This document shows, piece after piece, positions 1 to 9,110 of a stretch of DNA of 64,000 nucleotides. The position numbers and the translations under genes were made by a program. The first letter of the stretch is position 1. The number at the start of each line of letters is the position of its first letter. The DNA lies in assembly GCF_044901685.1 (NCBI RefSeq), contig NZ_JBJDPS010000001.1:1240001-1304000 (forward strand), read 5' to 3'. The stretch comes from Micromonospora_G sp044901685 (GTDB lineage Bacteria; Actinomycetota; Actinomycetes; Mycobacteriales; Micromonosporaceae). The notes under the pieces were generated by a model, which worked only from the letters and a program-made list of their open reading frames with translations, had not been told where the DNA came from and made no database searches.

Positions 1-1214
1 TCGAGGCAGACGACAACGAGAACGTCGAGCGGTTGCGCCGGATCGAGGCGGTGACCGACGCGGCGCTGTCCCGCCTTGACACGGAAGACCTGCTCGACGA
101 GCTGCTGGACCGGGTCCGGGACCTGATGCGGGTCGACACGGCGGCGATCATGCTGCTCGACCCGCACTCACAGCACCTGGTCGCCACCGCCGCGAAGGGG
201 CTCGAGGAAGAGATACGTCGCAATCTGCGGATCCCGGTCGGGAGCGGGTTCGCCGGGCGGGTCGCCCGGACCGGGCAGCCGGTCGTCATCGAGAACGTCG
301 GCGAGAACGACGTGGTCAGCCCCGTCCTGCGCGACACCGGTATCCGCAGCCTGCTCGGCGTGCCGATGCTCGCCGGCCCGGATCTCGTCGGGGTGCTGCA
401 CGTCGGCACCCTCCAGCCGCGTCACTTCACCCCGGACGACGTCCAACTGCTGCAACTCGTCGCCGACCGGGCGGGGCTGGCCAGTCAGGCCCGCCTCACC
501 ATGATCGACCGTACTGCGGCGCTGGCCCTCCAGCGCAGCCTGCTGCCCACCCGGCTGCCGGAGGTGCCCGGCGTCGACCTGGCCGCCCGCTACGTGCCGG
601 GTCACGAGGCCGGGATCGGGGGCGACTGGTACGACGTGTTCACCCTGCCCAGCGGTTGGCTCGGCATGGTCGTCGGTGACGTCTCCGGGCACGGTCTGCA
701 GGCGGCGGTCGTGATGGGGCGGCTGCGCAGCGCGCTGCGCGCGTACGCGCTGGAGTGTGACAACCCGGCCGATGCGCTGACCCGGCTGGACCGCAAGATC
801 CAGCACTTCGAGACCGGCAACCTCGCCACCGTGCTCTACGCGATGATCAGCCCGGACCGGGAGTGGATCCGTGTCTCGCTCGCCGGTCACCTGCCGCCCG
901 TCACCGCGAGTCCCGGCTGCCCGGCCGAGCTGATGTCGCTGCCGGTCGATCCGCCGTTGGGCATCGGTGCCGTGCAGGTGCGGCACAGCACTGTTGTGGC
1001 GTTCCCGCCGGACGCGGTGCTCGTCGGCTACACAGACGGGCTCGTCGAGCGGCGCGGTGAGCTGATCGACATCGGCCTTGACCGGCTTCGGGCCGCCACC
1101 CAGCCGGACGACGCCGAGACCGTCTGTGCCGTGATCATGACGGCGCTGGCTCCCGAGCGGCCGGCCGACGACATCGCCCTGGTCGGCATCCGCCGCCAGA
1201 CACCGGCCGGGTAG
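1..1214 (+). CDS. GAF domain / SpoIIE-type PP2C phosphatase (5' truncated by window edge)
   Basis: The reading frame is open to the left edge (codons in frame from base 3), so the true start probably lies outside the window; a TTG at 33 is the first possible start inside. Residues about 10-155 form a GAF sensor (pattern LLGVPM...GVLHVG). Residues about 165-390 form a PPM/SpoIIE serine phosphatase with the metal-binding motifs GGDWYDVF, VGDVSGHG and YTDGLVERR. Proteins of this RsbU-like architecture dephosphorylate anti-anti-sigma factors and feed the partner-switching control of alternative sigma factors. No anti-sigma or STAS gene is visible nearby. An upstream PAS or other sensor domain may exist outside the window. 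Family assignment is firm; the signal and target are unknown. Confidence 0.9.
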   Translation, partial: EADDNENVERLRRIEAVTDAALSRLDTEDLLDELLDRVRDLMRVDTAAIMLLDPHSQHLVATAAKGLEEEIRRNLRIPVGSGFAGRVARTGQPVVIENVGENDVVSPVLRDTGIRSLLGVPMLAGPDLVGVLHVGTLQPRHFTPDDVQLLQLVADRAGLASQARLTMIDRTAALALQRSLLPTRLPEVPGVDLAARYVPGHEAGIGGDWYDVFTLPSGWLGMVVGDVSGHGLQAAVVMGRLRSALRAYALECDNPADALTRLDRKIQHFETGNLATVLYAMISPDREWIRVSLAGHLPPVTASPGCPAELMSLPVDPPLGIGAVQVRHSTVVAFPPDAVLVGYTDGLVERRGELIDIGLDRLRAATQPDDAETVCAVIMTALAPERPADDIALVGIRRQTPAG

Positions 1215-1633
1215 TCGGCCAGGTGTTCGGCCGGTCGGCGGGATCGTCCGCCCGGCGACCGTCCAAGTAGGACGCCACTTGCCGCCGCGACGACTTGCCG
1301 CCGCGCCGATTCGGCGTCCCGACTCCGTGTGCCCATTCCGGAGCGAAGCGTGTGGGACCCGACGAACCACCTTCATGATCGAAAAGCGGGCAGGTTGTTG
1401 ACAGCCCATCGACACTGAACGAAGATCTATTTCGTGCGGAGCGCCTTTCTGACTAAGCGGGGTCACATCGACCTCCTGCGTGTCGCCAGCGCCGCCTGTC
1501 GACGCTTCATCTGACGCCGGGCACCTCTCCCACTTCGCACGCGGCCAGCGCTTCCCTTCTGCCTCAGGTCTCCGGCCCTGCGGTGGCGTTCGCCTGCGCG
1601 CACAGTCCGCTCTTGACAGGAGGTCCGTTCTTC
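1215..1633. promoter_or_regulatory. 419-bp intergenic region with a candidate promoter for the M14 peptidase
   Basis: No convincing gene lies here; long opposite-strand frames are GC-driven shadows. A TTGACA hexamer at 1398-1403 is followed after 17 bp by GAAGAT (1421-1426), a weak sigma-70-type -10 match. It would give a leader of about 200 nt before the ATG at 1634. A strong ribosome binding site ACAGGAGGT sits at 1616-1624. The long leader is unexplained, and no riboswitch was recognised. Confidence 0.3.
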
Positions 1634-4087
1634 ATGGTCAGAAGACTCTCTAGGGTCACCGCCGCCACGGTGGCCGTCTCGATGATCGGCACGATGGCGT
1701 GGACCGGTCCGGCCAACGCCTCGGCGCTGCCGTCGGTGCCCCCGTCCGGGGTCGACTTCTGGGGCATCACCGGGTTCCCCAGCCGCAATGTCCTGCCCGT
1801 CTGGCCCGACAACCCCAACGACGCCTCCATCGCGATCGGCGTCATCCCGTACGACGAGATCGCGCCGAAGCTCAACGCGTTGCAGGCCACGACGAACCGG
1901 GTCTCGGCCCGGGTCGCGGGCAAGTCCTCCGGCGGGCACGACCTGTACGCGGTGACCGTGACCGCGCCGGAGACCCAGGACGAGGCCCGGCGGCAGGAGA
2001 ACTGGCGGCGCCGGATCGAGAACGAACCCGCGGCGGCACAGCAGGACCAGCGTCTGATCGCCGGCTACAAGACCCCGCTGTTCGTCAACGCCAACATCCA
2101 CGGCAACGAGTGGGAGGGCACCGACGCCGCCCTGCGGGTGATCGAGGAGTTCGCCACCAGCACCGACCCCGAGGTCGAGCGGCTGCTCCAGCGCAACCGG
2201 CTGGTCTTCAACGTCACCTCCAACCCGGACGGCCGGGTCGCCGGCACCCGGCAGAACGCGGCCGGCTACGACCTCAACCGCGACCTGACCATCGTGTCGC
2301 AGCCCGAGACCAACCTGATCCGTGAGCTGATCGTCGACACCCGGCCGATCATCACGCTCGACCTGCACGGCTACGTCAACCCGACGCTGCTGCACCCGAG
2401 CACCCCGCCGCACAACGTCAACAACGAGTACGACCTCTACATCAAGCACGGCCTGCCGAACGCGCTCGCGATCGAGCAGGGCCTGCGCGCCCTGGGCTAC
2501 CCCGAGACCCAACGGGCACGGATCCCGTTCCGGGACGACGAGCCCGGGGTGTGGGACGACTTCCCGCCGATCTACGTACCCTCCTTCGCGATGCTGCAGA
2601 GCAGCATCCCGTACACGATCGAGGCGCCGCTCAACCCGCGCGGCAACCTCACCCCGGAGGAGAAGGCCCGCCGTTCCGCCATCAACACCGACGTGCACGA
2701 GGTGGCGATCAAGACCTCGTTGCGGTACATCCAGGACCACCGGACCCAGGTGCTGTTCGACCAGGCCGAGGTCTACCGCCGGGGCGCGGCCGGTGAGCCG
2801 TTGCGGGACATCCCGGACGGCTACGTACCCGGCTGGGGTCCGGAGGACAACTACCACACCACCTTCCCCCGCTCGTACGTCATCCCGACCGGCACCGGAC
2901 AGCACTCCGCACCGGCGGCGGCCCGCCTGGTCGACCTGCTGATCGGCAGCGGCGGCCGGGTGTGGCGGGCGAAGCAGAACTTCACCGCCAACGGCCGGAA
3001 CTACCCCGCCGGCTCGTACGTCATCGACCTGCACCAGCCCAAGCGCGGCCTGGTCAACTCGCTGCTCGAACCCGGCGCCGACATCACCGACCGGGTGGAC
3101 GACCTCTACGCCGGACCCGCCGCCTGGAGCCAGGGGCTCACCTGGGGCGCCACCGTCGACACCCTGTGGGACCAGTTGCCGGCGGTGGGCCTGGAGCGGG
3201 TCTACGACGGCAAGGCCGAGAGCGCCATCCCCGGCGGCACCCCCGACCTGCGCCTGAACCTCCAGGACGCGGCCGACCTGCTCGCGGTCAACGCGCTGCT
3301 GGACCAGGGGGTCAAGGTCTACCGGCTGGCCGACGGTTCGGTCGCCATCCCGCACAGCACGACCAACCGCAGGCTCGCCGCGGCCGAGTCCCGCAAGCAC
3401 GACGTCGCCTTCGAAGCCGCCCCGGCGGGTTGGCAGGGAACGCTGCTGGACAAGGTCGTCGTCGGTTACCTGGGTACGGTCGAGGAGCGCGACACGCTGC
3501 GGGACCTCGGCTTCGAGGCGCGTACGCTCACCGCGGCGACCCTGGCCGGCACGCTCACCGCCGACGTCGACGTGGTACTGGTGGCCAGCAACGTCAACCT
3601 GGCGAGCCTGACAGCGGAGAACCGGGCCGCGCTGGACGCCTTCCTCGCCCGTGGCGGTGGTGTTGTCGGTCTGGACACGGCCGGCGCGAGCTTCAGCAAC
3701 GGCACCTCGCTGCTGAGCGTCACCGCCACCGCCGGTGCCTCGCTGGCCAGCGGTGTGGTCAACATCGACAACAGTCAGGGCCCGGTCACCTCCGGTGCGA
3801 TCCCGCACTCGTTCATCAACCAGCCGGTCTGGTTCACCAACCTCGGTGCCGGTGTCACCGTCGAGCAGTCGTACGGCACCGACCCGCTGCTCTCCGGCTG
3901 GTGGGCGCCGAACGCGGCGGGCGCCAACGGTCCGTCGGCGGCGGCGAACCAGGCCAGCATCGTCCGTGGCGTGTCGGCCGCCGGCAACGGCGTGGTGCTC
4001 TTCGGCACGGACCCGACCTACCGCACCCACCCGAAGGGGCTGCAACCGCAGCTCGGCCGGGCGGTGCTCTGGGCGGCGCGGCGGTAG
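1634..4087 (+). CDS. secreted M14 family zinc carboxypeptidase
   Basis: The ATG at 1634 is chosen because GGAGGT lies about 9 nt upstream and an upstream in-frame start would lack one. The 817-residue product begins with a Sec-type signal peptide (two Arg, hydrophobic stretch, ...TGPANA at about residue 29). The M14 zinc site is visible: HGNE near residue 157 (H and E ligands), a third ligand His in DLHGY near 244, and a catalytic Glu candidate in TIEAPL near 330. The C-terminal third (about 600-700) resembles a class I glutamine-amidotransferase/ThuA-like fold without an obvious active site. The protein probably acts outside the cell on peptides. It is a single-gene unit ending at a strong bidirectional terminator. 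Substrate is unknown. Confidence 0.85.
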   Translation: MVRRLSRVTAATVAVSMIGTMAWTGPANASALPSVPPSGVDFWGITGFPSRNVLPVWPDNPNDASIAIGVIPYDEIAPKLNALQATTNRVSARVAGKSSGGHDLYAVTVTAPETQDEARRQENWRRRIENEPAAAQQDQRLIAGYKTPLFVNANIHGNEWEGTDAALRVIEEFATSTDPEVERLLQRNRLVFNVTSNPDGRVAGTRQNAAGYDLNRDLTIVSQPETNLIRELIVDTRPIITLDLHGYVNPTLLHPSTPPHNVNNEYDLYIKHGLPNALAIEQGLRALGYPETQRARIPFRDDEPGVWDDFPPIYVPSFAMLQSSIPYTIEAPLNPRGNLTPEEKARRSAINTDVHEVAIKTSLRYIQDHRTQVLFDQAEVYRRGAAGEPLRDIPDGYVPGWGPEDNYHTTFPRSYVIPTGTGQHSAPAAARLVDLLIGSGGRVWRAKQNFTANGRNYPAGSYVIDLHQPKRGLVNSLLEPGADITDRVDDLYAGPAAWSQGLTWGATVDTLWDQLPAVGLERVYDGKAESAIPGGTPDLRLNLQDAADLLAVNALLDQGVKVYRLADGSVAIPHSTTNRRLAAAESRKHDVAFEAAPAGWQGTLLDKVVVGYLGTVEERDTLRDLGFEARTLTAATLAGTLTADVDVVLVASNVNLASLTAENRAALDAFLARGGGVVGLDTAGASFSNGTSLLSVTATAGASLASGVVNIDNSQGPVTSGAIPHSFINQPVWFTNLGAGVTVEQSYGTDPLLSGWWAPNAAGANGPSAAANQASIVRGVSAAGNGVVLFGTDPTYRTHPKGLQPQLGRAVLWAARR

Positions 4088-4112
4088 CCGTCCCGTCCGG
4101 TCGAGCCGAACG

Positions 4113-4148
4113 AAAGGACCCGGGTGCCGGTCGGCACCCGGGTCCTTT
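4113..4148. terminator. bidirectional rho-independent terminator
   Basis: A perfect 17-bp inverted repeat (AAAGGACCCGGGTGCCG at 4113-4129, complement at 4132-4148) with a 2-nt centre ends in AAA/TTT on both sides. It lies between the convergent M14 peptidase and MFS genes and can serve both. Confidence 0.85.
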
Positions 4149-4183
4149 GTCCCGGGGTGGGTCAGGACTTGTCTTTGGGCGGG

Positions 4184-5566
4184 TCAGGACTTGGCGGGGC
4201 TGGCCGCGAGCGCGGCCTGCTCGTCGATGCCGGTGGTGTCGTCGGCCCCGGTCGTCTGCTCCGGCGGCTCGTCGTCCGGGAGCACGTCCAGCGGGTGGGC
4301 CAGCTCGTCCTGCGGCATCTTGGCCAGGACGATCGCGCTGATCGCCAGCGCGGCCGGGAGCAGGCCGGCGAGCGCGAACGTGGCACCCAGCCCGATCCCC
4401 GCGCTGACCGGGCCGGCGAGCGCCATGGAGAGCGGCATGAACACCAGCGAGACGAAGAAGTCCAGGCTGGAGACCCGGCCGAGCATGTGCGGCGGCACCC
4501 GCCGTTGCAGCAGGGTGCCCCAGATGACCATCGGCGCGGAGAAGCAGATCCCGACCAGGAACAGCGCCACGGCGATCAACCACGCCTGCGACGCGAAGCC
4601 GACCACCGCCAGCGGCAGGCAACCCAGCCCCCAGAACAGGTTCATGATGGTCAGGTAGCGCCGGGGCATCCGCAGCGACGCCATGCCCAGCGCGCCGACC
4701 GCGCCACCGACCCCGAAGGCCGCCATCACCACGGCGTGCTCGGCGGGGCCGCCGCCGGCCCGGTCCTTGATGGCGAACGGGACCAGCACCTCGATCGGCC
4801 CCATGATCAGCAGGATCAGCACCGACGCGTACAGCAGGGTGGCGAGCAGCCACGGGGTGCGTCCCATGTAGACAAAACCGTCGCGCAGGTCGACCAGGGT
4901 GGAGCGGACCGGGTGACTACCGCTCGGCGGGCGGTCCCCGCGCAGCGGCGTCGGCCGCAGGACCAGCAGGAACACCACCCCGACCGTCTCCAGCAGCGCG
5001 ACCGCGAGCAGCGCGGCGCCGGGGGACCAGGCCGCGATCATCGCGCTGGCCAGCGCCGGGCCGGCGGCCTGCATGATGGTGGGGCGCAGCATCCCCTCCA
5101 CCCCGTTGGCGGCCATCAGGTCCCCGGGCGGCAGGATCGACGGCAGCAGCGCCGAGTAGGCCGGGTAGGTGAACCCGTTCTCGGCGCCGATCAGCAGCGC
5201 CACCAGCGCGAGGTGCCAGAGCTCCAGCAGACCCGTCAGCGCCAGCGCGGTGATCACAGCGATCGCCACGGTCCGGAGCGCGGCGGCGGCCAGCAGGATC
5301 CGGCGCTGCGGGATCCGGTCGGCGAGCACGCCGCCGAGCAGTGCGGTGGCGAGCATCCCGACCGCCGAGGCAGCGGCGACGAAGGAGAGCTCCGAGGGGC
5401 CGCCGCCCATCGCGATGATCTGCCAGACGATGGCGATCAGCCACATACCGTTGGCGAGCAGCGACATGGTCACCGCCCCGGTCAGCACGCGGTACTGGCC
5501 GCTGCGGAACGGACGCAGCGGCCCGCGCAGCCAGGTCGGTCCGGTCGCCCCCGTGGTGGCACTCAT
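4184..5566 (-). CDS. MFS exporter (EntS/MFS_3-like)
   Basis: This 460-residue polytopic protein has about 12 hydrophobic helices. It resembles the MFS_3 group that includes the enterobactin exporter EntS and many actinobacterial drug or metabolite exporters (TM1 region SGQYRVLTGAVTMSLLANGMW; loop DRIPQRRILL). The ATG at 5566 is preferred over a further-upstream frame start because GAAGGAG sits 8 nt before it and the upstream extension is Arg-rich and non-membrane. The C-terminal tail is acidic. It is transcribed alone, with a palindromic operator candidate about 115 bp upstream at 5679-5698. The substrate is unknown; the siderophore locus is 20 kb away, so a link is speculative. Confidence 0.8.
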   Translation of the reverse strand: MSATTGATGPTWLRGPLRPFRSGQYRVLTGAVTMSLLANGMWLIAIVWQIIAMGGGPSELSFVAAASAVGMLATALLGGVLADRIPQRRILLAAAALRTVAIAVITALALTGLLELWHLALVALLIGAENGFTYPAYSALLPSILPPGDLMAANGVEGMLRPTIMQAAGPALASAMIAAWSPGAALLAVALLETVGVVFLLVLRPTPLRGDRPPSGSHPVRSTLVDLRDGFVYMGRTPWLLATLLYASVLILLIMGPIEVLVPFAIKDRAGGGPAEHAVVMAAFGVGGAVGALGMASLRMPRRYLTIMNLFWGLGCLPLAVVGFASQAWLIAVALFLVGICFSAPMVIWGTLLQRRVPPHMLGRVSSLDFFVSLVFMPLSMALAGPVSAGIGLGATFALAGLLPAALAISAIVLAKMPQDELAHPLDVLPDDEPPEQTTGADDTTGIDEQAALAASPAKS

Positions 5567-5678
5567 CGCTCTCCTTCGCGAACCTGCGGTCGTCCGACGC
5601 CATCCTGACGGTAGGGACCGACAAATTCCGGTCGTCCCGAGGTTTCGCCGCCCCGCCGGTGTCCCACCCCAGCCGGCA

Positions 5679-5698
5679 ACCTCAACTTTCGTTGAGGT
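5679..5698 (-). promoter_or_regulatory. perfect palindrome, MerR/SoxR-like operator candidate
   Basis: ACCTCAAC-TTTC-GTTGAGGT is a perfect 8-bp inverted repeat with a 4-bp centre. On the minus strand a TTGACC hexamer (5701-5696) overlaps its outer arm, as in MerR-family promoters where the palindrome fills the spacer. A good -10 is not seen. It lies in the gap between the GH20 gene and the downstream MFS gene, so it could control the MFS gene. It could instead be a small terminator of the GH20 operon, but the stem is not GC-rich enough to be typical. Confidence 0.4.
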
Positions 5699-5719
5699 CA
5701 ACCGGAGGTGGGTGCTGCC

Positions 5720-7381
5720 TCAGCGGTCGGCGGTGCCGTCCGGCACCGGCACCACGGTACGGGTGAGGGTGGCCAGTTCCGCGTCCCGGTCGGCCCGCTC
5801 GCGGGGCCAGCCCGACGCGTCCGGCCGCCGCTGCCAGGGGAGTGGCCCGCCGGGCGGGCGGTACTCGACCCCGAGCGCGTCGAGGCGCCGCAGGTGCTCG
5901 CCGAGCCGCCGGTCGAAGTCGTCCCGGGGCGCCGTACCCCCGGGCGACCAGGCCACCTCGGCGAACGCGCAGAGTCTCGGGAAGGCCAGGTAGTCGACCG
6001 TACGGGGATGGTCGGCGTGTTCGGTCCAGATGTTGCACTGGGCGCCGAGCAGCCGATGCCGCAGCTCGGCCGGGAGTCCGGGCGGCTCCGGGTCGAAGGC
6101 GCGTACGTCGGCGACGGTGAGCACGGTGCCGACCGGGATCGGCTCGTCCGGGTGGTCGGACTGCCGGTAGTCGAGGTAGGCGGAGCTGTCCCAGCAGGCG
6201 ACGACGTCGTGGCCGGCACGGGCGGCGGCGACCGCCAGCGCGGGACCGCGCCACGCGGCTACCGTCGCACCGGGCGGCAGGTCGCCCTCCAGGATCTCGT
6301 CCCAGCCGAACAGGACCCGGCCGTTGGCCGCGAGGTGCTCCTGGAACCGGGCCACGAACCAGCCCTGCAACGCCTCCTCGTCACCCAGGCCGAGCGCACG
6401 CCTGCGGTCCTGGGCGGCCGGGTTGGCCCGCCATTCGTCCTTGCGGCACTCGTCGCCGCCGATGCCGATGTGTCGGCTCGGGAACAACTCCATCACCTCG
6501 TCCAGCACGTGCCGGAAGAAGTCGACCGTCTCGTCCGAGACGTTGAGTACCCGCTGCGACACTCCCCAGCGGGTCGACACGGTGACCGGCTCGTCGGGGT
6601 TGTTGCCCAGGTACGGGTACGCCGCGATGGCGGCCTGGGTGTGGCCGGGCAGGTCGATCTCGGGTACGACGGTGACGAACCGCTCGGCCGCGTACGCGAC
6701 TATCTCCCGGATGTCGTCCTGACTGTAGTAGCCGCCGTGCGGTCGGCCGTCGAAACGCTCGTGCTGGCGGGAGCCGACCATCGACTCGTGCCGCCAGGCG
6801 CCGACCTCGGTCAACCGGGGGTACCGCCGAATCTGCACCCGCCAGCCCTGGTCGTCGGTCAGGTGCAGGTGCAGCACGTTGAGTTTGTGCGCGGCGAGCA
6901 GGTCGACCAGGCGCAGCACCCCGGCGACCGGCATGAAGTGTCGGGCCACGTCGAGCATGCAGCCACGCCAGCCGAACCGGGGCTGGTCGGCGATCTCCAC
7001 CGCCGGCACGGTCCACGGGCCGGACCGCACCGGGGCCCGCCGGTAGACCTCGGGTGGCAGGAGTTGGCGCAGGGTCTGCGCGGCGTAGAAGACCCCGGCG
7101 GGGGAGCCGCCGGTGAGGGTGATCCGCTCCGGACGTACCCGTAGTCGGTATCCCTCGGCGGGCAGCGCGGGATCGACGCCGAGCCGGACGGCGGCCTCGG
7201 TGACCGGCGCGGCGGTCAGCGGCAGCCCGGTGGGTTGGGCCAGCGCCCCGGCCAGCCAGCGGGCCACCCCGGCGCAGGCCGGCTCCGCGCCGACCGTCGT
7301 CGTCCCGTCGAGAGCGAACAACCCCGCATCGGTACGGGCGCTGACCGGCAGCGGCAGCACCGGCATCGGCAGCGGCGGCAT
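5720..7381 (-). CDS. GH20 beta-N-acetylhexosaminidase, apparently cytoplasmic
   Basis: Predicted 553 residues. It has a GH20b N-terminal domain (about 1-130), then a TIM barrel with HLTDDQGWR and the catalytic Asp-Glu pair in IGIGGDECRKDEW (about residue 315), characteristic of substrate-assisted catalysis. No signal peptide is evident, so it should cleave imported beta-GlcNAc oligosaccharides inside the cell. The ATG overlaps the TGA of the upstream permease by one base (TGATG), making it the last gene of the solute-binding protein-permease-permease-GH20 operon. This context points to chitobiose or oxidised chitooligosaccharides as substrate. Family call is firm; the exact oligosaccharide is inferred. 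Confidence 0.92.
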   Translation of the reverse strand: MPPLPMPVLPLPVSARTDAGLFALDGTTTVGAEPACAGVARWLAGALAQPTGLPLTAAPVTEAAVRLGVDPALPAEGYRLRVRPERITLTGGSPAGVFYAAQTLRQLLPPEVYRRAPVRSGPWTVPAVEIADQPRFGWRGCMLDVARHFMPVAGVLRLVDLLAAHKLNVLHLHLTDDQGWRVQIRRYPRLTEVGAWRHESMVGSRQHERFDGRPHGGYYSQDDIREIVAYAAERFVTVVPEIDLPGHTQAAIAAYPYLGNNPDEPVTVSTRWGVSQRVLNVSDETVDFFRHVLDEVMELFPSRHIGIGGDECRKDEWRANPAAQDRRRALGLGDEEALQGWFVARFQEHLAANGRVLFGWDEILEGDLPPGATVAAWRGPALAVAAARAGHDVVACWDSSAYLDYRQSDHPDEPIPVGTVLTVADVRAFDPEPPGLPAELRHRLLGAQCNIWTEHADHPRTVDYLAFPRLCAFAEVAWSPGGTAPRDDFDRRLGEHLRRLDALGVEYRPPGGPLPWQRRPDASGWPRERADRDAELATLTRTVVPVPDGTADR

Positions 7382-8217
7382 CAGTCCTTCACCGCCCCGC
7401 CGAGCCCGGAGACCAGCCGGCGCCGGACCAGGATGAAGAAGACCAGCACCGGGATGGTCATCAGGGTCGACGCGGCCATGATCCCGCCCCAGTCGTTCTC
7501 GTCCGGCTTGAAGAAGACCAACAGCGCGGCCGGCAGGGTCTGGTTCTCGGTCGCGCTGATGATGAACGTCTTGGCGAACAGGAAGTCGTTCCACGCGGTG
7601 ATGAACGAGAACACCCCGGTTGCCGCCAGGCCCGGTGCCACCAGCGGGAACAGGATGCGCCACAGGATGGTGAAGCGCCCGGCGCCGTCGAGCGTGGCGG
7701 CCTCCTCGACCTCCTGCGGCACCGCCGCGACAAAGCCGCGCAGCATCCAGATCGCGAACGGCAGGCTGAACGCCAGTTGCACCAGCACCAGCGCGCCGAG
7801 CGTGTTCAGCCCCACGCCGGGTACGGTCCGGCCCAGGTCGCGGATCTGGAAGAAGAGCGGAATGCTCAGCGCCTCCACCGGCACCATCTGCGCCACCAGG
7901 AAGAGCACCAGGATGGTGGTCCGGGTGCGGAACCGGTAACGGGTCAGCGCGACCGCGGCCAGGAACGAGACCAGCGCGCTCAGCGCGACCACGCAGAGCG
8001 CGACGACAGCGCTGTTCAGGAAGTAGCGGCCGAAGCCGCTGACCCCGAGTGCTGCGCCGAAGTGCTCCAGGGTCGGGTGCAGCGTCCACGGACGGGGATC
8101 GGCGGACCGGATCTCGCCGGTCGGCTTGAGCGCCGACAGCACCATCCAGTAGATCGGGAACACCGTCACGGCCGCGACCACGATCGCCACGGCGTCGGCG
8201 ACACGTCGGCGGATCAC
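7381..8217 (-). CDS. CUT1 sugar ABC transporter permease (MalG-like)
   Basis: Predicted 278 residues with six membrane segments. It carries the ATPase-coupling EAA loop EEAATLDGAGRF...LFPLVAPG typical of the MalG side of CUT1 importers. The GTG start at 8217 overlaps the preceding permease stop (GTGA), and its own stop overlaps the GH20 start. No dedicated ATPase is encoded in the operon; in actinomycetes such systems commonly use a shared MsiK-type ATPase in trans. Confidence 0.9.
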   Translation of the reverse strand: MIRRRVADAVAIVVAAVTVFPIYWMVLSALKPTGEIRSADPRPWTLHPTLEHFGAALGVSGFGRYFLNSAVVALCVVALSALVSFLAAVALTRYRFRTRTTILVLFLVAQMVPVEALSIPLFFQIRDLGRTVPGVGLNTLGALVLVQLAFSLPFAIWMLRGFVAAVPQEVEEAATLDGAGRFTILWRILFPLVAPGLAATGVFSFITAWNDFLFAKTFIISATENQTLPAALLVFFKPDENDWGGIMAASTLMTIPVLVFFILVRRRLVSGLGGAVKD

Positions 8218-9110
8218 AGCGCCTCCCCGCTCCGGCGCAGCGCGCGCAGGTAGAACAGCGTCACCACGAGCAGGATCACCGTCATCACGATGCCGATCGC
8301 CGAGCCGAGGCCGTACTGGGACGAGGCAAAGGCTTTCTGGTACGCGTACACGTTGAGCACCAGGTTCTGCCCGGCGATGCCGCCGCCACCGGTCATCACG
8401 TAGATCTGGGTGAACACCTTGAAGTCCCAGATGATCGACTGGATCACCACGATCACGATCAGCGGTCGCAGGATCGGGGCGGTGACCCGCCGGAACGTCG
8501 CGAACGGGCCCGCCCCGTCCAGCGCGGCGGCCTCCAGCACCGAGGCCGGGACGGCCTGGATGCCGGCGTACAGGGTGATCATGACGAACGGGAACGAGTG
8601 CCAGACCACCACCGCGCCGACCAGCGCGAACGCCACGTCGCGCTGGTAGAACCAGTTGTAGCCGTCGAGCCCGAGCACCTCGTTGACCATGCCGAGGTTG
8701 CTGTCGAACAGGAACGCCCACACCACCGAGCCGGTCATCGCCGGTGCGGCCCAGGCGGTCAGCGCGGCGAACGAGAGCGCGCCCCGGGCCACCCGGCCGA
8801 CCCGGGTCAGCAGCACCGCCAGCACCGCGCCGACGGCGAGCGTCACCAGCACGCACCCGGTGGCGAAGACCACCGTCTGACCGAGCACCGTCCAGAAGGT
8901 CGGGTCGTCGGCCAGTGCCCGGAAGTTGCCGGCCCCGACGAACCGGGCCGGCTCGCCCCCGCTCACCTGCGGTTGACCGTAGTCGAAGAGGGAGAGCAGG
9001 CCGAGTTGGTAGAGCGGGTAGGCGAACATCGGCACCAGCACGGCGAGCGCCGGCAGCAGCAGCCACACCGGGGTCAGCCGCTGCCGGCGGATCGTCACGG
9101 AGGTGGTCAT
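8214..9110 (-). CDS. CUT1 sugar ABC transporter permease (MalF-like)
   Basis: Predicted 298 residues with six membrane helices. The EAA loop reads EAAALDGAGPFATFRRV...PILRP. The ATG at 9110 overlaps the TAA of the binding-protein gene (TAATG), so the two are translationally coupled. It pairs with the following MalG-like permease to form the channel of the importer. Confidence 0.9.
   Translation of the reverse strand: MTTSVTIRRQRLTPVWLLLPALAVLVPMFAYPLYQLGLLSLFDYGQPQVSGGEPARFVGAGNFRALADDPTFWTVLGQTVVFATGCVLVTLAVGAVLAVLLTRVGRVARGALSFAALTAWAAPAMTGSVVWAFLFDSNLGMVNEVLGLDGYNWFYQRDVAFALVGAVVVWHSFPFVMITLYAGIQAVPASVLEAAALDGAGPFATFRRVTAPILRPLIVIVVIQSIIWDFKVFTQIYVMTGGGGIAGQNLVLNVYAYQKAFASSQYGLGSAIGIVMTVILLVVTLFYLRALRRSGEAL

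Noticed and set aside
168..1466. Long opposite-strand frame (432 codons) over the GAF-SpoIIE gene, and many similar ones across the window
   Set aside because: High GC makes long antisense frames common. Its translation is Arg/Gly/Asp-rich without domain motifs, while the plus-strand frame has clear GAF and PP2C motifs.
4184..5566. MFS protein as the siderophore exporter because it resembles EntS
   Set aside because: It lies 20 kb from the cluster with no iron box; the family exports many compounds.
5579..5586. Partial match (CGAACCTG) to the shared motif upstream of the MFS gene
   Set aside because: Only 8 bases match, and the orientation relative to the gene is opposite to that of the three good copies.
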